64,000 nucleotides of DNA from CAXTSE01 sp964246985 (GCA_964246985.1 CAXTSE010000011.1:1-64000), one strand, 5' to 3'; positions 1 to 8,584 are shown, counted from the stretch's first letter. The notes: generated by a model not told the origin, from the letters alone. Numbers and translations are program-made.

Positions 1-902
1 GACCGCACCGGCTGGATGCCGGCGTTCTCGAGGCCCAGGTCCTCGACATCCGCCGGCCAGCCCGTGGCCATGACCACCGCATCGAACGTCTCGGTGCGCG
101 CCTCACCCCCGGCTCGCCAGGTCAACTCGATCGCGCCATCTGAGGCCTCGACCAGCCCGTCGACGCCCTCGATGCCGGTCGCGACGGTCACGCCCTGCTC
201 GACGAACGCCTGTGCGACCGCCGCGCTGATCGACTCGTCGGACGGCATCAGGATGCGCGGCGCCAGATCGAGCACCGTCACCCGGCTGCCGAACGCGTTG
301 AAGACCGTGACGAGCTGGGCACCGGTGTTGCCGGCGCCGATGATCGCGATGCGGCCCGGCAGCGACGGCAGGTCGAGCACGTGCTCGGGCACGGTCGCCA
401 GCTCGGCGCCGGGGATCGGCAGGCGGCGAGAGTGCCCGCCGACGCAGACGATGACGGATGCGGCGGTCACCCGCCGCCCCGAGTCGAGCACCAGCGTGGT
501 CGGGTCGGCGAAGCGCGCGCGCCCCTCCATGATGAGCTCCACCCCGGCCGCGGCGAACCGCTCGGGCTCGGCCTTGATGGAGCGCACCCGGTCGACGGTG
601 GCGCGCACGCGGGCGACGGTGGCGTCCCAGTCCAGCTCGTGCTCGCCGCCGCCGATCCCGTAGGCGTCGGCCGTGCGCACATCGCGCATGAGGCGGGCGG
701 TCTTCGCCAGCACGCGAGTCGGGACGCAGCCGGTGTTGACGCAGGTGCCGCCGGTGCGATCCGCCTCGAGGACGGCGACGCTCGCGCCCAGCTCTGCCGC
801 TCGGAGGGCCGCGGCGGTGCCGGCCGGACCCGCGCCGATCACGACGACGTCGAAGCTGCTGTCGGAGGATGCGAGGCTGTCGGAGGAAGGGGTCCCGGTC
901 AC
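1..902 (-). CDS. NAD(P)/FAD-dependent class I disulfide oxidoreductase, partial (C-terminus outside window)
   Basis: This is a flavoprotein of the dihydrolipoamide dehydrogenase/mercuric reductase/mycothione reductase family. About 300 N-terminal residues are visible; the C-terminal dimerisation domain lies beyond base 1. Residues 21-27 carry the FAD-binding GAGPAG motif, and the redox-active pair is C54/C59 in GGTCVNTGC. A second Rossmann motif (IIGAGNTGAQ) follows near residue 190 and is the NAD(P)-binding site. The GTG start at 902 is chosen because a TAGCGT -10 box lies exactly six bases upstream, and because it leaves a short tail before the Rossmann fold. It is divergent from the carbonic anhydrase homologue. 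The exact substrate (mycothione, mercury, lipoamide or none) cannot be decided without the C-terminal half. Confidence 0.85.
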   Translation of the reverse strand, partial: MTGTPSSDSLASSDSSFDVVVIGAGPAGTAAALRAAELGASVAVLEADRTGGTCVNTGCVPTRVLAKTARLMRDVRTADAYGIGGGEHELDWDATVARVRATVDRVRSIKAEPERFAAAGVELIMEGRARFADPTTLVLDSGRRVTAASVIVCVGGHSRRLPIPGAELATVPEHVLDLPSLPGRIAIIGAGNTGAQLVTVFNAFGSRVTVLDLAPRILMPSDESISAAVAQAFVEQGVTVATGIEGVDGLVEASDGAIELTWRAGGEARTETFDAVVMATGWPADVEDLGLENAGIQPVR

Positions 903-908
903 AGCCTC

Positions 909-937
909 ACGCTACCGGCGGTCGCCGACGCTAGCCT
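909..937. promoter_or_regulatory. Divergent leaderless promoter pair
   Basis: On the minus strand TAGCGT (914-909) is followed by six bases and the GTG at 902. On the plus strand TAGCCT (932-937) is followed by six bases and the ATG at 944. Both fit a -10 box that starts transcription at the first base of the start codon. Confidence 0.55.
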
Positions 938-943
938 GGGCGC

Positions 944-1450
944 ATGCCGATCATCCCCTTCGGCGGTGTCAGCCCGTCGATCGACGACACCGCCCTCATC
1001 GCCGAGAACGCGACGCTCGTTGGCCGCGTGACGATCCGCGAGAGCGCGAGCGTCTGGTTCGGCGCCGTCATGCGCGGCGACACGGCCGACCTCGAGCTCG
1101 GCGCGCGCAGCAACCTGCAGGACAACGCCGTCGTGCACGCCGACCCCGGCTCCCCCGCGATCATCGGATCGGACGTGAGCATCGGCCACGGTGCGGTCGT
1201 GCACGGATGCCGCATCGACGACGGCTGCCTGATCGGCATGAACGCGACCGTGCTCAACGGGGCCGTCGTCGGGGCGCAGTCGCTCGTCGCTGCGGGTGCT
1301 GTCGTGCTCGAGGGGTCGGTGATCCCTCCACGCTCCCTCGTCGCGGGGGTGCCCGCGAAGGTGCGCCGGGGGCTCACCGACGACGAGGTCGCCGCGCTGA
1401 CTGCTAACGCGGCGCACTACACCGAGCGCGCGGCGCTGTACCGGGCGTAG
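944..1450 (+). CDS. Gamma-carbonic anhydrase family protein (left-handed beta-helix)
   Basis: A 168-residue hexapeptide-repeat protein of the YrdA/PaaY/gamma-carbonic anhydrase group. The left-handed beta-helix repeats cover most of the chain. The three histidines expected to bind the metal are visible as H65 (NAVVH), H82 (SIGHG) and H87 (VVHGC), and R44/D46 fit the conserved Arg/Asp pair near the site. Family members are cytoplasmic trimers that may hydrate CO2, but many lack measurable activity, so the enzymatic role is an inference. The gene stands alone, converges with ftsY, and starts from a leaderless-type promoter. Confidence 0.85.
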   Translation: MPIIPFGGVSPSIDDTALIAENATLVGRVTIRESASVWFGAVMRGDTADLELGARSNLQDNAVVHADPGSPAIIGSDVSIGHGAVVHGCRIDDGCLIGMNATVLNGAVVGAQSLVAAGAVVLEGSVIPPRSLVAGVPAKVRRGLTDDEVAALTANAAHYTERAALYRA

Positions 1451-1457
1451 CGCGGGC

Positions 1458-1497
1458 GGGATCTCGACGCGCGGCGTCGCCGCTCCTCGATCACCGG
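1458..1497. repeat. Possible dispersed intergenic repeat / weak terminator between convergent genes
   Basis: The gap between the carbonic anhydrase homologue and ftsY contains a GC-rich stretch with a small hairpin, GCGGC-GTC-GCCGC, followed by CTCCTCGATCACCGG. It resembles short dispersed elements I associate with Microbacteriaceae, but only this copy is in the window. It may help terminate both genes, although there is no U-tract. Confidence 0.3.
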
Positions 1498-1505
1498 ATC
1501 GGGGT

Positions 1506-2372
1506 CTAGCCGACGAGCTGCTGCACGAAGACGTGCGGCGTGAAGCCCGTCAGGTCGTTGATTCCCTCGCCCTGGCCGACCAGCTTGATCGGGATGCCGG
1601 TCTTCTCCTGGACGGCCAGCACGAAGCCGCCCTTCGCCGAGCCGTCGAGCTTGGTGAGCACGAGACCTGTGACGCCGGCGTGCTCGATGAAGGCCTCGGC
1701 CTGGGCGAGCCCGTTCTGTCCGGTGGTGGCGTCGAGCACCAGCAACACCTCCGCGATCGGGGCCAGCTTCTCGACGACGCGACGCACCTTGCTGAGCTCG
1801 TCCATGAGTCCGCTCTTCGTCTGCAGACGGCCGGCTGTGTCGATGAGCACCATCTCGATGCCCTCGTCCATCGCCTTCTGCACGGTCTGGAAGGCGACGG
1901 ATGCCGGGTCCTGACCCTGCTGCTGCGGGCGCACGATGGTGGCCCCGGCGCGTTCCGCCCAGGTCGCCAGCTGCTCGACGGCGGCCGCACGGAACGTGTC
2001 GGCGGCGCCCACCACGACGCTCCGGCCGTAGTTGGTGAGGAACTTGGCGAACTTGCCGATCGTCGTCGTCTTGCCGACGCCGTTCACGCCCACCACCAGC
2101 ACGACCGCCGGACGGTTGCTGAGGGCGAGAGTGGGGTCGAGGCGGGCGAGCCGCTCCTCGAGCGTCTCGCGCAGCATCCGCTGCAGGTCACGCGGATCGT
2201 CGGTGCGGTAGGTGGCGACCTTGCCCCGGAGCTCCGCCACGATCGCCTCGGTGAGGTCGGGTCCGAAGTCGGCCGAGATGAGGGCGTCGTCGAGCTGCTC
2301 CCAGGTGCTGTCATCGATCGTGGCGCGCGCGAACATGCCGCGCAGAGCGGAACCGAGCGAGAACGAGGCCAT
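1506..2372 (-). CDS. ftsY: Signal recognition particle receptor FtsY
   Basis: A 288-residue SRP GTPase that docks ribosome-SRP complexes at the membrane for co-translational insertion. The helical N domain is followed by the G domain with G1 GVNGVGKTTT, the DTAGR motif and TKLDG. The start at 2372 (MASFSLGSAL) has a TACGCT -10 box exactly six bases upstream; the frame is open further upstream but that part does not look like FtsY. The protein lacks the long acidic A domain of E. coli FtsY, so membrane contact must come from the short N-terminal helix. Usually ftsY follows smc directly; here a phosphatase gene on the other strand lies between them. Confidence 0.95.
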   Translation of the reverse strand: MASFSLGSALRGMFARATIDDSTWEQLDDALISADFGPDLTEAIVAELRGKVATYRTDDPRDLQRMLRETLEERLARLDPTLALSNRPAVVLVVGVNGVGKTTTIGKFAKFLTNYGRSVVVGAADTFRAAAVEQLATWAERAGATIVRPQQQGQDPASVAFQTVQKAMDEGIEMVLIDTAGRLQTKSGLMDELSKVRRVVEKLAPIAEVLLVLDATTGQNGLAQAEAFIEHAGVTGLVLTKLDGSAKGGFVLAVQEKTGIPIKLVGQGEGINDLTGFTPHVFVQQLVG

Positions 2373-2378
2373 GGTGCC

Positions 2379-2427
2379 AGCGTATCCGGGCCGCGAGACG
2401 GTCATCCGCCGCCGCGCACGGCAGACT
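2379..2427. promoter_or_regulatory. Divergent leaderless promoter pair (ftsY / phosphatase)
   Basis: Minus strand TACGCT (2384-2379) lies six bases before the ftsY ATG at 2372. Plus strand CAGACT (2422-2427) lies six bases before the GTG at 2434. This spacing fixes both starts. Confidence 0.5.
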
Positions 2428-2433
2428 GTCCGA

Positions 2434-3009
2434 GTGACTTTCGCCTTCATCCGCCACGGACAGACCGACTGGAATCGCGACGGACGCCTGCAGGGCTCCA
2501 GCGACATCCCCCTCAACGACACAGGACGCGGACAGGCGCACGACGCCGCCGACGTGCTGCGCGACGGCGGCTGGCAGGTCGTCGTCAGCTCGCCGCTGGC
2601 GCGCGCGCGGGAGACCGCCGAGATCATCGCCGGTGAACTCGGCCTCGAGCTGGGGCCCGCCTACGACGAGCTCATCGAGCGCGACTACGGTCCGCTCGAG
2701 GGCATGAGCGACACCGAGATCGTGGAGCGGTACCCCGACCGCGACTACCCCGGAGCCGAGCCGCTCGACGCGGTGGTCGCGCGCGGGAAGGCGGGCCTCG
2801 CCCGGATCGCCGACGACTTCCCGGATGCCGACGTTGTGATCGTCTGCCACGGCACGATCATCCGGTACACGCTCGCCTCGCTCGCCGGTCAGGCGCTCCC
2901 CGGCATCGCGAACGGATCGATCTCGACCTTCCGACTCGACGGCGACGCCTGGAACGTGCTCACCGTCAACGGGTCCCAGCTCATCGCGGTGGCGGACCCC
3001 GACGCCTGA
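2434..3009 (+). CDS. Histidine phosphatase family protein (phosphoglycerate mutase-like)
   Basis: A 191-residue branch-1 histidine phosphatase. The N-terminal FIRHGQTDWN holds the phospho-accepting histidine, and the second catalytic histidine is in VIVCHGTIIR. Typical substrates are small phosphorylated metabolites or phosphorylated cofactor precursors; nothing in the sequence names one. The open frame extends upstream to 2212, but that part is antisense to ftsY; GTG at 2434 is preferred because the RHG motif then begins at residue 7, as usual, and a CAGACT -10 box lies six bases before it. It converges with smc across a shared hairpin. Confidence 0.88.
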   Translation: MTFAFIRHGQTDWNRDGRLQGSSDIPLNDTGRGQAHDAADVLRDGGWQVVVSSPLARARETAEIIAGELGLELGPAYDELIERDYGPLEGMSDTEIVERYPDRDYPGAEPLDAVVARGKAGLARIADDFPDADVVIVCHGTIIRYTLASLAGQALPGIANGSISTFRLDGDAWNVLTVNGSQLIAVADPDA

Positions 3010-3029
3010 CCGCGCGACTCCGCGGTCAG
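3006..3029. terminator. Bidirectional terminator hairpin spanning both stop codons
   Basis: CTGACCGCG (3006-3014) pairs perfectly with CGCGGTCAG (3021-3029) around a six-base loop. The phosphatase TGA (3007-3009) and the smc stop (3028-3026) both lie inside the stem. There is no U-tract. Confidence 0.6.
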
Positions 3030-6000
3030 GAGGCCGTCGCCGCCTCCGGGTGCGCGACCCGCTGACCGACGACCGCGCTGACGCCGTCCTGCCGCATCGA
3101 GACGCCGTACAGCGCGTCGGCGATCTCCATGGTGCGCTTCTGGTGGGTGATGACGATCAGCTGCGAGTCTGAGCGCAGATCCTCCATGACGGTGAGCAGC
3201 CGCCCCAGGTTGGCATCGTCGAGGGCGGCCTCGATCTCGTCCATGATGTAGAACGGGCTGGGGCGGGCCTTGAAGATCGCGATGAGCAGCGCCACCGCTG
3301 CGAGTGAGCGCTCACCGCCGCTCAGCAGCGAGAGCCGCTCGATCTTCTTGCCCGCCGGCTTCACCGTCACCTCGATGCCCGTGGTGAGCAGGTCGTCGGG
3401 ATTCGTCAGGAAGAGGCTGCCCGTGCCTCCAGGGAACAGCACGGGGAACACCTGGTCGAACGCCGCTCGGGTGTCGTCGAAGGCGGCGCCGAAGATCTCC
3501 TGCATCTTGCCGTCGATGTCCTCGATGATCGTCAGCAGATCCTTCCGGGTCGCCGTCAGATCGGCGAGCTGATCGGTGAGGAAACGGTGGCGCTCCTCGA
3601 GAGCGGCGAACTCCTCGAGGGCGAGCGGATTGACCCGACCGAGCTGGCCGAGCTTCCGCTCGGCGCGGGTGAGACGCACCTGCTGGGCGGCGCGGTTGTA
3701 CGGAGTGCTGGAGACGCGGGTCTCGCTCGCCGATTCCGAGGGATCGCCGCTCGACCCGCTCAGGTCGGCGTCGACCGGCACCGGCACCTCGGGCCCGTAC
3801 TCGGCGACGAGCACGTCCTCGACGAGCCCGAGCTCCTCGCCTGCGCGCTCGAGCAGCTGCGACAGGTGCAGCTTCTTCTCGTAGCACTGCATCTCGAGTC
3901 CGTGGACGTTCTCGTTGAGCCCCGCCAGCCGCTCGCGCAGCGCGCTCTCGGAGCGACGCAGCTCGGCGAGCTCCTCGTTCTGCTTCGCCCGCCCGGCCTC
4001 TGCCGCCGCGAGCGCCACCCGCGCCTCCGACACGGAGCGGTCGACCGAGTCGAGCACGGCGGGCAGCGCGTCGATCACTCCCGACGCCGCGGCGACCTGG
4101 TGCTGCCGCAGCACGGCGAGGCGCGCGGACTCCTCGGCGGCGGTGCGCTCGGCCTCGAGCTGGCGCTGCAGCGTCTCGGCCTGCGCCTGTTGAGCGCGCA
4201 CGCGCTCGCGGGCCGTCTCGAGCTCGATGCGGGCCTGCACCTCGGCGGAGCGCGCGGTCTCGAGCTCGAGCAGGAGTCCGTCGCGGGCTGAGACGTCGAG
4301 CATGGGCCGCGGCGTCGAGGCGTGGGCGTCGCGCTCCGAGGTCGCGGCGGCCACAGCCGACTCGGCCGCCTCGACGGACTCGGACAGTGCGCGCACCGCC
4401 GCGGCCAGCCGCTCCCCCTCGGCCGCGGCCGCCTCGAGCTGGACCCGCGACCTCCCGAGGGCCTCGCTGCGCTCGGCGAGCCGAGCATCGAATTCCTTGA
4501 GCGCGGCCTGGGCCTGCGCGGCGTCGATCTGCGCGAGGTCGAGAGCCTCGCGCTTCTCGGCGAGGGCGAATCGCGACCGCTCGATCGCGGTCGTGACGAT
4601 CACCAACTTCTCCTGCGCCGCATCCCGCTCGGCGACCAGCTCGAGGATGCTGCGTCCGCCGCCGGATCCGCCGCGCAGCACGTGCTCGGTGAGCACGTCG
4701 CCCTCGCGGGTGATGACGGTCAGGTCGCCGATCTCCGACAGCGCCGGCCAGGCGGCTCGCGCCGCCTCGAGGTCGTCGACGACCACGACGCGCGCGAGCA
4801 GGCCGCGGATGCCGTCGGGCGCGGTGACGAGCTCGGATGCGGGAACGGCGCCCGCGGGCAGCTCGCCGACAGCGCGACCCGCGGTCGCCGCCGCCACGAC
4901 GATCTCGACGCGACCCGCGTCCGACGCCCGCGCCGAGGCCAGCGCGTCGATCGCGCTGTCCCGGTCGTCGGCGAGGACGGCATCGGCCAGCGAGCCGAGC
5001 GCCGCGGCGATCGCCGCCTCGTAGCCGGCGCGCACCTGCATGTGCTCGGCGACGAGCCCCCGGATGCCGCGGGCACCCACGATGGCACCCGAGCCGTCCT
5101 TCTGATCGACCGCGAGCGACAGGGCGCCCGTGCGCGCGGCCAGAGCGTCGCGCTCGCGCTCGGCGGCATGCACCTCGTCGCGCAGCACCTCGACCGCGGC
5201 CTGCAGCTCGGCCACCGCCGCACCCGCGGCCTCGACCGCGGCGGAGAGGCCCTCGTCGACTGCGGCCTCGTCGACGCCCTCGAGCGCAAGGAGCTCGGCG
5301 CGCGCGGTCTCGCGCCGCTGCTCGGCCTGCTCGAGCGCGGTGCGCGAGCGGTCGAGCTCGGCCTGGGTGGCCGCGCGACGCGACTCGGCGGCGTGGACCT
5401 GGCCCGCGAGCCGCCCCTGCTCGAGGTCGTGCTGCGACACGAGCGCACTCTGAGCGCTGATCTCGTCGTCGAGGGAGTCGAGACTGCCCTTCGCCGTCGC
5501 GGTCGCCGCGGAGGCCCGGCCGAGCGCCTCCTCGGCCGCGCCGACCCCGGCGACGAGCCGCACCGCCTCGGCACGCGCGTCCTCCACCATGCGCGGCGAG
5601 ATGGTCGTCGACATACCCGGCAGCTCGGCCTGCTGGCCGAGCAGGGCGAGCCGCTGGTTGGCGAGGTTATAGAGCGAGCGCAGGCGCTCCTGCACCTGCT
5701 CGAGTCCGAACGCGACCCGGCGCGCGTCGTCGACGGCGTCGCCCGCCATGGTCTGCTCGAGCCGAGTCTGTCGGAGCCTCGCCTGGTCGAGCTGCTCCTG
5801 CAGCACGATCCGCTCGGTCTTCCGCTCGCTCTCGGCGCGGGTCACGCTGCTGATGGCCGCGCGCAGCTCGACGACCTCGTCGGCGAGCAGGCGAGCACGG
5901 GCGTCGCGCACGATGGCGGCGATGAGCTGGGCCTCGCGCGCGATCTCGGCCTGGTGGCCGAGGGGCTTGAGCTGGCGGCGGATCTCGCCCGCCAGATCGC

Positions 6001-6574
6001 TGAGACGCGTCAGGTTGGCCTGCATCGCCTCGAGCTTGCGCAGGGTCTTGTCCTTGCGGCGGCGGTGCTTGAGGATGCCGGCCGCCTCTTCGATGAACCC
6101 GCGACGCTCCTCGGGCGTGGCGTGCAGCACCTGGTCGAGCTGTCCCTGTCCCACGATGACGTGCATCTCGCGGCCGAGCCCGGAGTCGCTCAGCAGCTCC
6201 TGCACATCGAGCAGCCGGCACTGCTGGCCGTTGATGGCGTACTCGCTGCCGCCGTTGCGGAACAGGGTGCGCGAGATGGTCACCTCGCTGTACTCGATCG
6301 GCAGCGCGCCGTCGGCGTTGTCGATGGTCAGCAGCACCTCCGCCCGCCCGAGCGGTCCGCGGGTCGACGTGCCCGCGAAGATGACGTCGTCCATCTTGCC
6401 GCCGCGCAGCGTCTTGGCACCCTGCTCGCCCATCACCCAGGCCAGGGCGTCGACGACGTTGGACTTGCCCGAGCCGTTGGGCCCGACGACGCACGTGACG
6501 CCCGGCTCGAAGGCGAAGGTGGTCGGCTGTGCGAAGGACTTGAATCCCTTGAGGGTCAGGCTCTTCAGATACAC
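3026..6574 (-). CDS. smc: Chromosome segregation protein SMC
   Basis: An 1182-residue condensin ATPase that organises and segregates the chromosome with ScpA/ScpB. The N-terminal head has Walker A GPNGSGKSN (residues 31-39). Long coiled-coil arms flank a hinge near residues 500-640. The C-terminal head has the ABC signature LSGGERSLAA and Walker B FYIMDEIEAALDD. Length and architecture match bacterial SMC. The start is GTG at 6574, giving MYLKSLTLKGFKSF, with a GGAGAAG ribosome binding site just upstream. A low-complexity acidic stretch (GSSGDPSESASE) sits in the second arm just before the C-terminal head. smc normally sits close to mutM; here about 3.8 kb of other genes separate them. Confidence 0.97.
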   Translation of the reverse strand: MYLKSLTLKGFKSFAQPTTFAFEPGVTCVVGPNGSGKSNVVDALAWVMGEQGAKTLRGGKMDDVIFAGTSTRGPLGRAEVLLTIDNADGALPIEYSEVTISRTLFRNGGSEYAINGQQCRLLDVQELLSDSGLGREMHVIVGQGQLDQVLHATPEERRGFIEEAAGILKHRRRKDKTLRKLEAMQANLTRLSDLAGEIRRQLKPLGHQAEIAREAQLIAAIVRDARARLLADEVVELRAAISSVTRAESERKTERIVLQEQLDQARLRQTRLEQTMAGDAVDDARRVAFGLEQVQERLRSLYNLANQRLALLGQQAELPGMSTTISPRMVEDARAEAVRLVAGVGAAEEALGRASAATATAKGSLDSLDDEISAQSALVSQHDLEQGRLAGQVHAAESRRAATQAELDRSRTALEQAEQRRETARAELLALEGVDEAAVDEGLSAAVEAAGAAVAELQAAVEVLRDEVHAAERERDALAARTGALSLAVDQKDGSGAIVGARGIRGLVAEHMQVRAGYEAAIAAALGSLADAVLADDRDSAIDALASARASDAGRVEIVVAAATAGRAVGELPAGAVPASELVTAPDGIRGLLARVVVVDDLEAARAAWPALSEIGDLTVITREGDVLTEHVLRGGSGGGRSILELVAERDAAQEKLVIVTTAIERSRFALAEKREALDLAQIDAAQAQAALKEFDARLAERSEALGRSRVQLEAAAAEGERLAAAVRALSESVEAAESAVAAATSERDAHASTPRPMLDVSARDGLLLELETARSAEVQARIELETARERVRAQQAQAETLQRQLEAERTAAEESARLAVLRQHQVAAASGVIDALPAVLDSVDRSVSEARVALAAAEAGRAKQNEELAELRRSESALRERLAGLNENVHGLEMQCYEKKLHLSQLLERAGEELGLVEDVLVAEYGPEVPVPVDADLSGSSGDPSESASETRVSSTPYNRAAQQVRLTRAERKLGQLGRVNPLALEEFAALEERHRFLTDQLADLTATRKDLLTIIEDIDGKMQEIFGAAFDDTRAAFDQVFPVLFPGGTGSLFLTNPDDLLTTGIEVTVKPAGKKIERLSLLSGGERSLAAVALLIAIFKARPSPFYIMDEIEAALDDANLGRLLTVMEDLRSDSQLIVITHQKRTMEIADALYGVSMRQDGVSAVVGQRVAHPEAATAS

Positions 6575-6702
6575 AGCTTCTCCGCGCTCGGGACGACCAG
6601 GGCTCTACGGTACCGGATGCGAGTCCTCGACTTCGCGGGGCGCGGCGGCTAGCCTGGCGGGCTGGCAATGAGGCAGCGCAGGCACGTCGCGAGGGGCATC
6701 CG

Positions 6703-7785
6703 ATGACCGATTTCACCATCGAACGGCTGCACATCCCCGCATCCCTCGACGGTCCCGGCGGGGAGGACTTCGTCGCCTCCGTCGAGGTGCGGAACGCCGC
6801 GGAGGTGCGCGCGTACGGTTCAGCGGAGTACGCCTACCCCGCCGAGCAGCTCTTCCCCACCTGGCTCGATGCGCACGAGCCCAAACGCCTGTGGGTCGCG
6901 CGCGACGGGTCGGCTCCCGGCGGCGCCATCATCGGCCGCGGCGTGCACGAGATGCTGCTCGCCGACGCGTCGACGGTCGGCTGGGTCGACGTCGACGTGC
7001 ACCCGGATGCGGAGGGCCGCGGCATCGGACGCGCGCTCGCGGACGTCGCCGAGACGTACGCCCGCGAGCTCGGCCAGACCCGCGTGATCACCTACGCCGT
7101 CTCGCCCGAGGGCCCCGGCCCCCGTCTGGAGCCTCCCACCGGGTTCGGATCGATTCCGGCCGCCAGCCGGCAGGCCCGGTTCCTCACGGCGCGGGGCTAC
7201 CGCCTCGAGCAGGTGGTGCGCGCCAGCCGATTCGCGCTTCCCGCCGACTCGGAGGATCTGCGCGCACGCCGCGTGGCGGCAGAGGTGCAGGCCGGCCCCG
7301 ACTATCGGGTGCACACCTGGGAGGGCCGCACTCCCCCGCGCTGGCTCGACGACGTCGCCGTTCTCCTGACGCGGATGTCGACGGATGCGCCGACCGCGGG
7401 GCTCGAGGAGCCGGAGGATGTCTGGGATGCCGCCCGCGTCGCCGCGCGCGAGGAGATCGACGAGGCGGGGAGCACCGCCACGCTCACCGCCGTGGCCGAG
7501 CACGTGCCGACGGCGCGTCTCGTCGGCTTCACGCAGGTGTCGGTGCCCCGCGCGCTCGACCGTCCGGTCAGCCAGGACGACACCCTCGTGCTGCGTGAGC
7601 ATCGAGGACACCGTCTCGGCATGCTGCTGAAGGTCGTCAACCTGCAGGCGCTCTCCCGTGCCCCCGGTCATCCGTCGGTGCTCACCTGGAACGCCGAGGA
7701 GAACCGGCCGATGCTCGATGTCAACGAGGCCGTCGGCTTCGTGCCGACCGGATACGAGGGGGCGTGGAGACTCGATCTCTCCTGA
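6703..7785 (+). CDS. GNAT family N-acetyltransferase with two GNAT domains
   Basis: A 360-residue protein with two acetyltransferase folds. The first half has the acetyl-CoA loop in GRGIGRALAD (about residues 105-115). The second half has a matching HRGHRLGMLLKVVN segment near residue 305. Tandem GNAT proteins of this size, often with one degenerate half, are common in actinobacteria and include the mycothiol synthase type, but the sequence here does not show which substrate is used. ATG at 6703 follows GAGGGG at SD distance. A TAGCCT box further upstream (about 45 bases before the start) could be its promoter. Confidence 0.75.
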   Translation: MTDFTIERLHIPASLDGPGGEDFVASVEVRNAAEVRAYGSAEYAYPAEQLFPTWLDAHEPKRLWVARDGSAPGGAIIGRGVHEMLLADASTVGWVDVDVHPDAEGRGIGRALADVAETYARELGQTRVITYAVSPEGPGPRLEPPTGFGSIPAASRQARFLTARGYRLEQVVRASRFALPADSEDLRARRVAAEVQAGPDYRVHTWEGRTPPRWLDDVAVLLTRMSTDAPTAGLEEPEDVWDAARVAAREEIDEAGSTATLTAVAEHVPTARLVGFTQVSVPRALDRPVSQDDTLVLREHRGHRLGMLLKVVNLQALSRAPGHPSVLTWNAEENRPMLDVNEAVGFVPTGYEGAWRLDLS

Positions 7786-7838
7786 CAGGACGTCGGATGC
7801 TTCCTGGGAGTTAGGCGCAGACCGTGACGAACCCCTTC

Positions 7839-7862
7839 GGTCGACCGTCTCAGCGGTGAGAC
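7839..7862. promoter_or_regulatory. Adjacent palindromes upstream of small membrane protein
   Basis: GGTCGACC (7839-7846) is directly followed by GTCTCA-GCGG-TGAGAC (7847-7862). The second can form a six-pair hairpin 31 bases before the ATG at 7893. It could terminate the GNAT gene or be an operator. Confidence 0.35.
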
Positions 7863-7892
7863 ACTCTCTCCTCGAGACCTGAAGGAATCTTC

Positions 7893-8123
7893 ATGAAGAC
7901 CAAGTACCTCGTCATCGCCCTCATCGCCTTCGCCGCCTACACCCTGGGCGCGAAGGCCGGGGAGGATCGATACCGGCAGATCAGCGGCACGTTCACCAAG
8001 TACTGGAACGACCCAGCCGTCAAGAAGGCCCGGGCCAAGGGCCGCAAGGCCCGGAAGAAGGCCGCGAAGAAGCTGGAGCGCGAAGTGACGCAGCGCTCGC
8101 GCGAGTTCCGCCGCAGCCACTGA
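7893..8123 (+). CDS. Small membrane-anchored basic protein
   Basis: A 76-residue protein of unknown function. Residues 5-20 (YLVIALIAFAAYTLGA) form one membrane segment or an uncleaved anchor. The remainder is cytoplasmic and very rich in Lys/Arg (KARAKGRKARKKAAKKLERE), which suggests contact with nucleic acid or acidic lipid. GAAGGAA precedes the ATG at SD distance. It is followed 74 bases later by another single-membrane-span helical protein; the two may work together in envelope or stress protection, but this is only inferred from adjacency. Confidence 0.65.
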   Translation: MKTKYLVIALIAFAAYTLGAKAGEDRYRQISGTFTKYWNDPAVKKARAKGRKARKKAAKKLEREVTQRSREFRRSH

Positions 8124-8197
8124 GCGCGCGCGACTCCGGCCACGACCCCTCGAACCGCACGACACCAACCACCACAACCACGACAGGAAGGCCCACC

Positions 8198-8569
8198 ATG
8201 GCAACCACCGACGAGATCCGCGACGCCGCCGACGAGGCGCGGGCGAACGCCAGCAAGACGGCCGACGTGGCGCGTGAGAACGCCCGCAAGACCGCCGACA
8301 AGGCACGCGACACCGCGGCCCAGGTCGCCGACGACGCCGCCGACACGGCCGAGGAGTTCACGGACAAGGCGCAGCGCGCCGCGACCGAGGCCCTCGACAC
8401 CACGAAGAAGGTCGCATCCGACGCCCTCGACACCACCAAGCGGGTCGCGTCCGACGCGCTCGACGCCACGCAGTCCGCCTTCCGCGAGAAGCCGGCCGTG
8501 TCGTGGGGCGCCGTCGCCGCGATCGCCGCGGTCGTCGGCCTCATCCTGGTGCTCTCGAAGCGCCGCTGA
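8198..8569 (+). CDS. Helical repeat protein with C-terminal membrane anchor (LEA/ElaB-like)
   Basis: A 123-residue protein of unknown function. Residues 1-95 are Ala/Asp/Lys/Thr-rich and follow an 11-residue period (KVASDALDTTK then RVASDALDATQ), typical of amphipathic LEA- or apolipoprotein-like helices. Residues 100-119 (WGAVAAIAAVVGLILVLS) form one membrane span ending in KRR, so the N-terminal part faces the cytoplasm. The layout resembles ElaB/YqjD-type proteins that tether cytosolic partners to the membrane in stationary phase; homology is not proven. AGGAAGG precedes the ATG. Confidence 0.65.
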   Translation: MATTDEIRDAADEARANASKTADVARENARKTADKARDTAAQVADDAADTAEEFTDKAQRAATEALDTTKKVASDALDTTKRVASDALDATQSAFREKPAVSWGAVAAIAAVVGLILVLSKRR

Positions 8570-8584
8570 CGCACTGCCCGGAGG

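Noticed and set aside
4322..6652. Very long open frame on the plus strand across smc
   Set aside because: It is antisense to the clear SMC protein, rich in Arg/Gly/Ala as expected for a shadow in GC-rich DNA, and has no recognisable domain.
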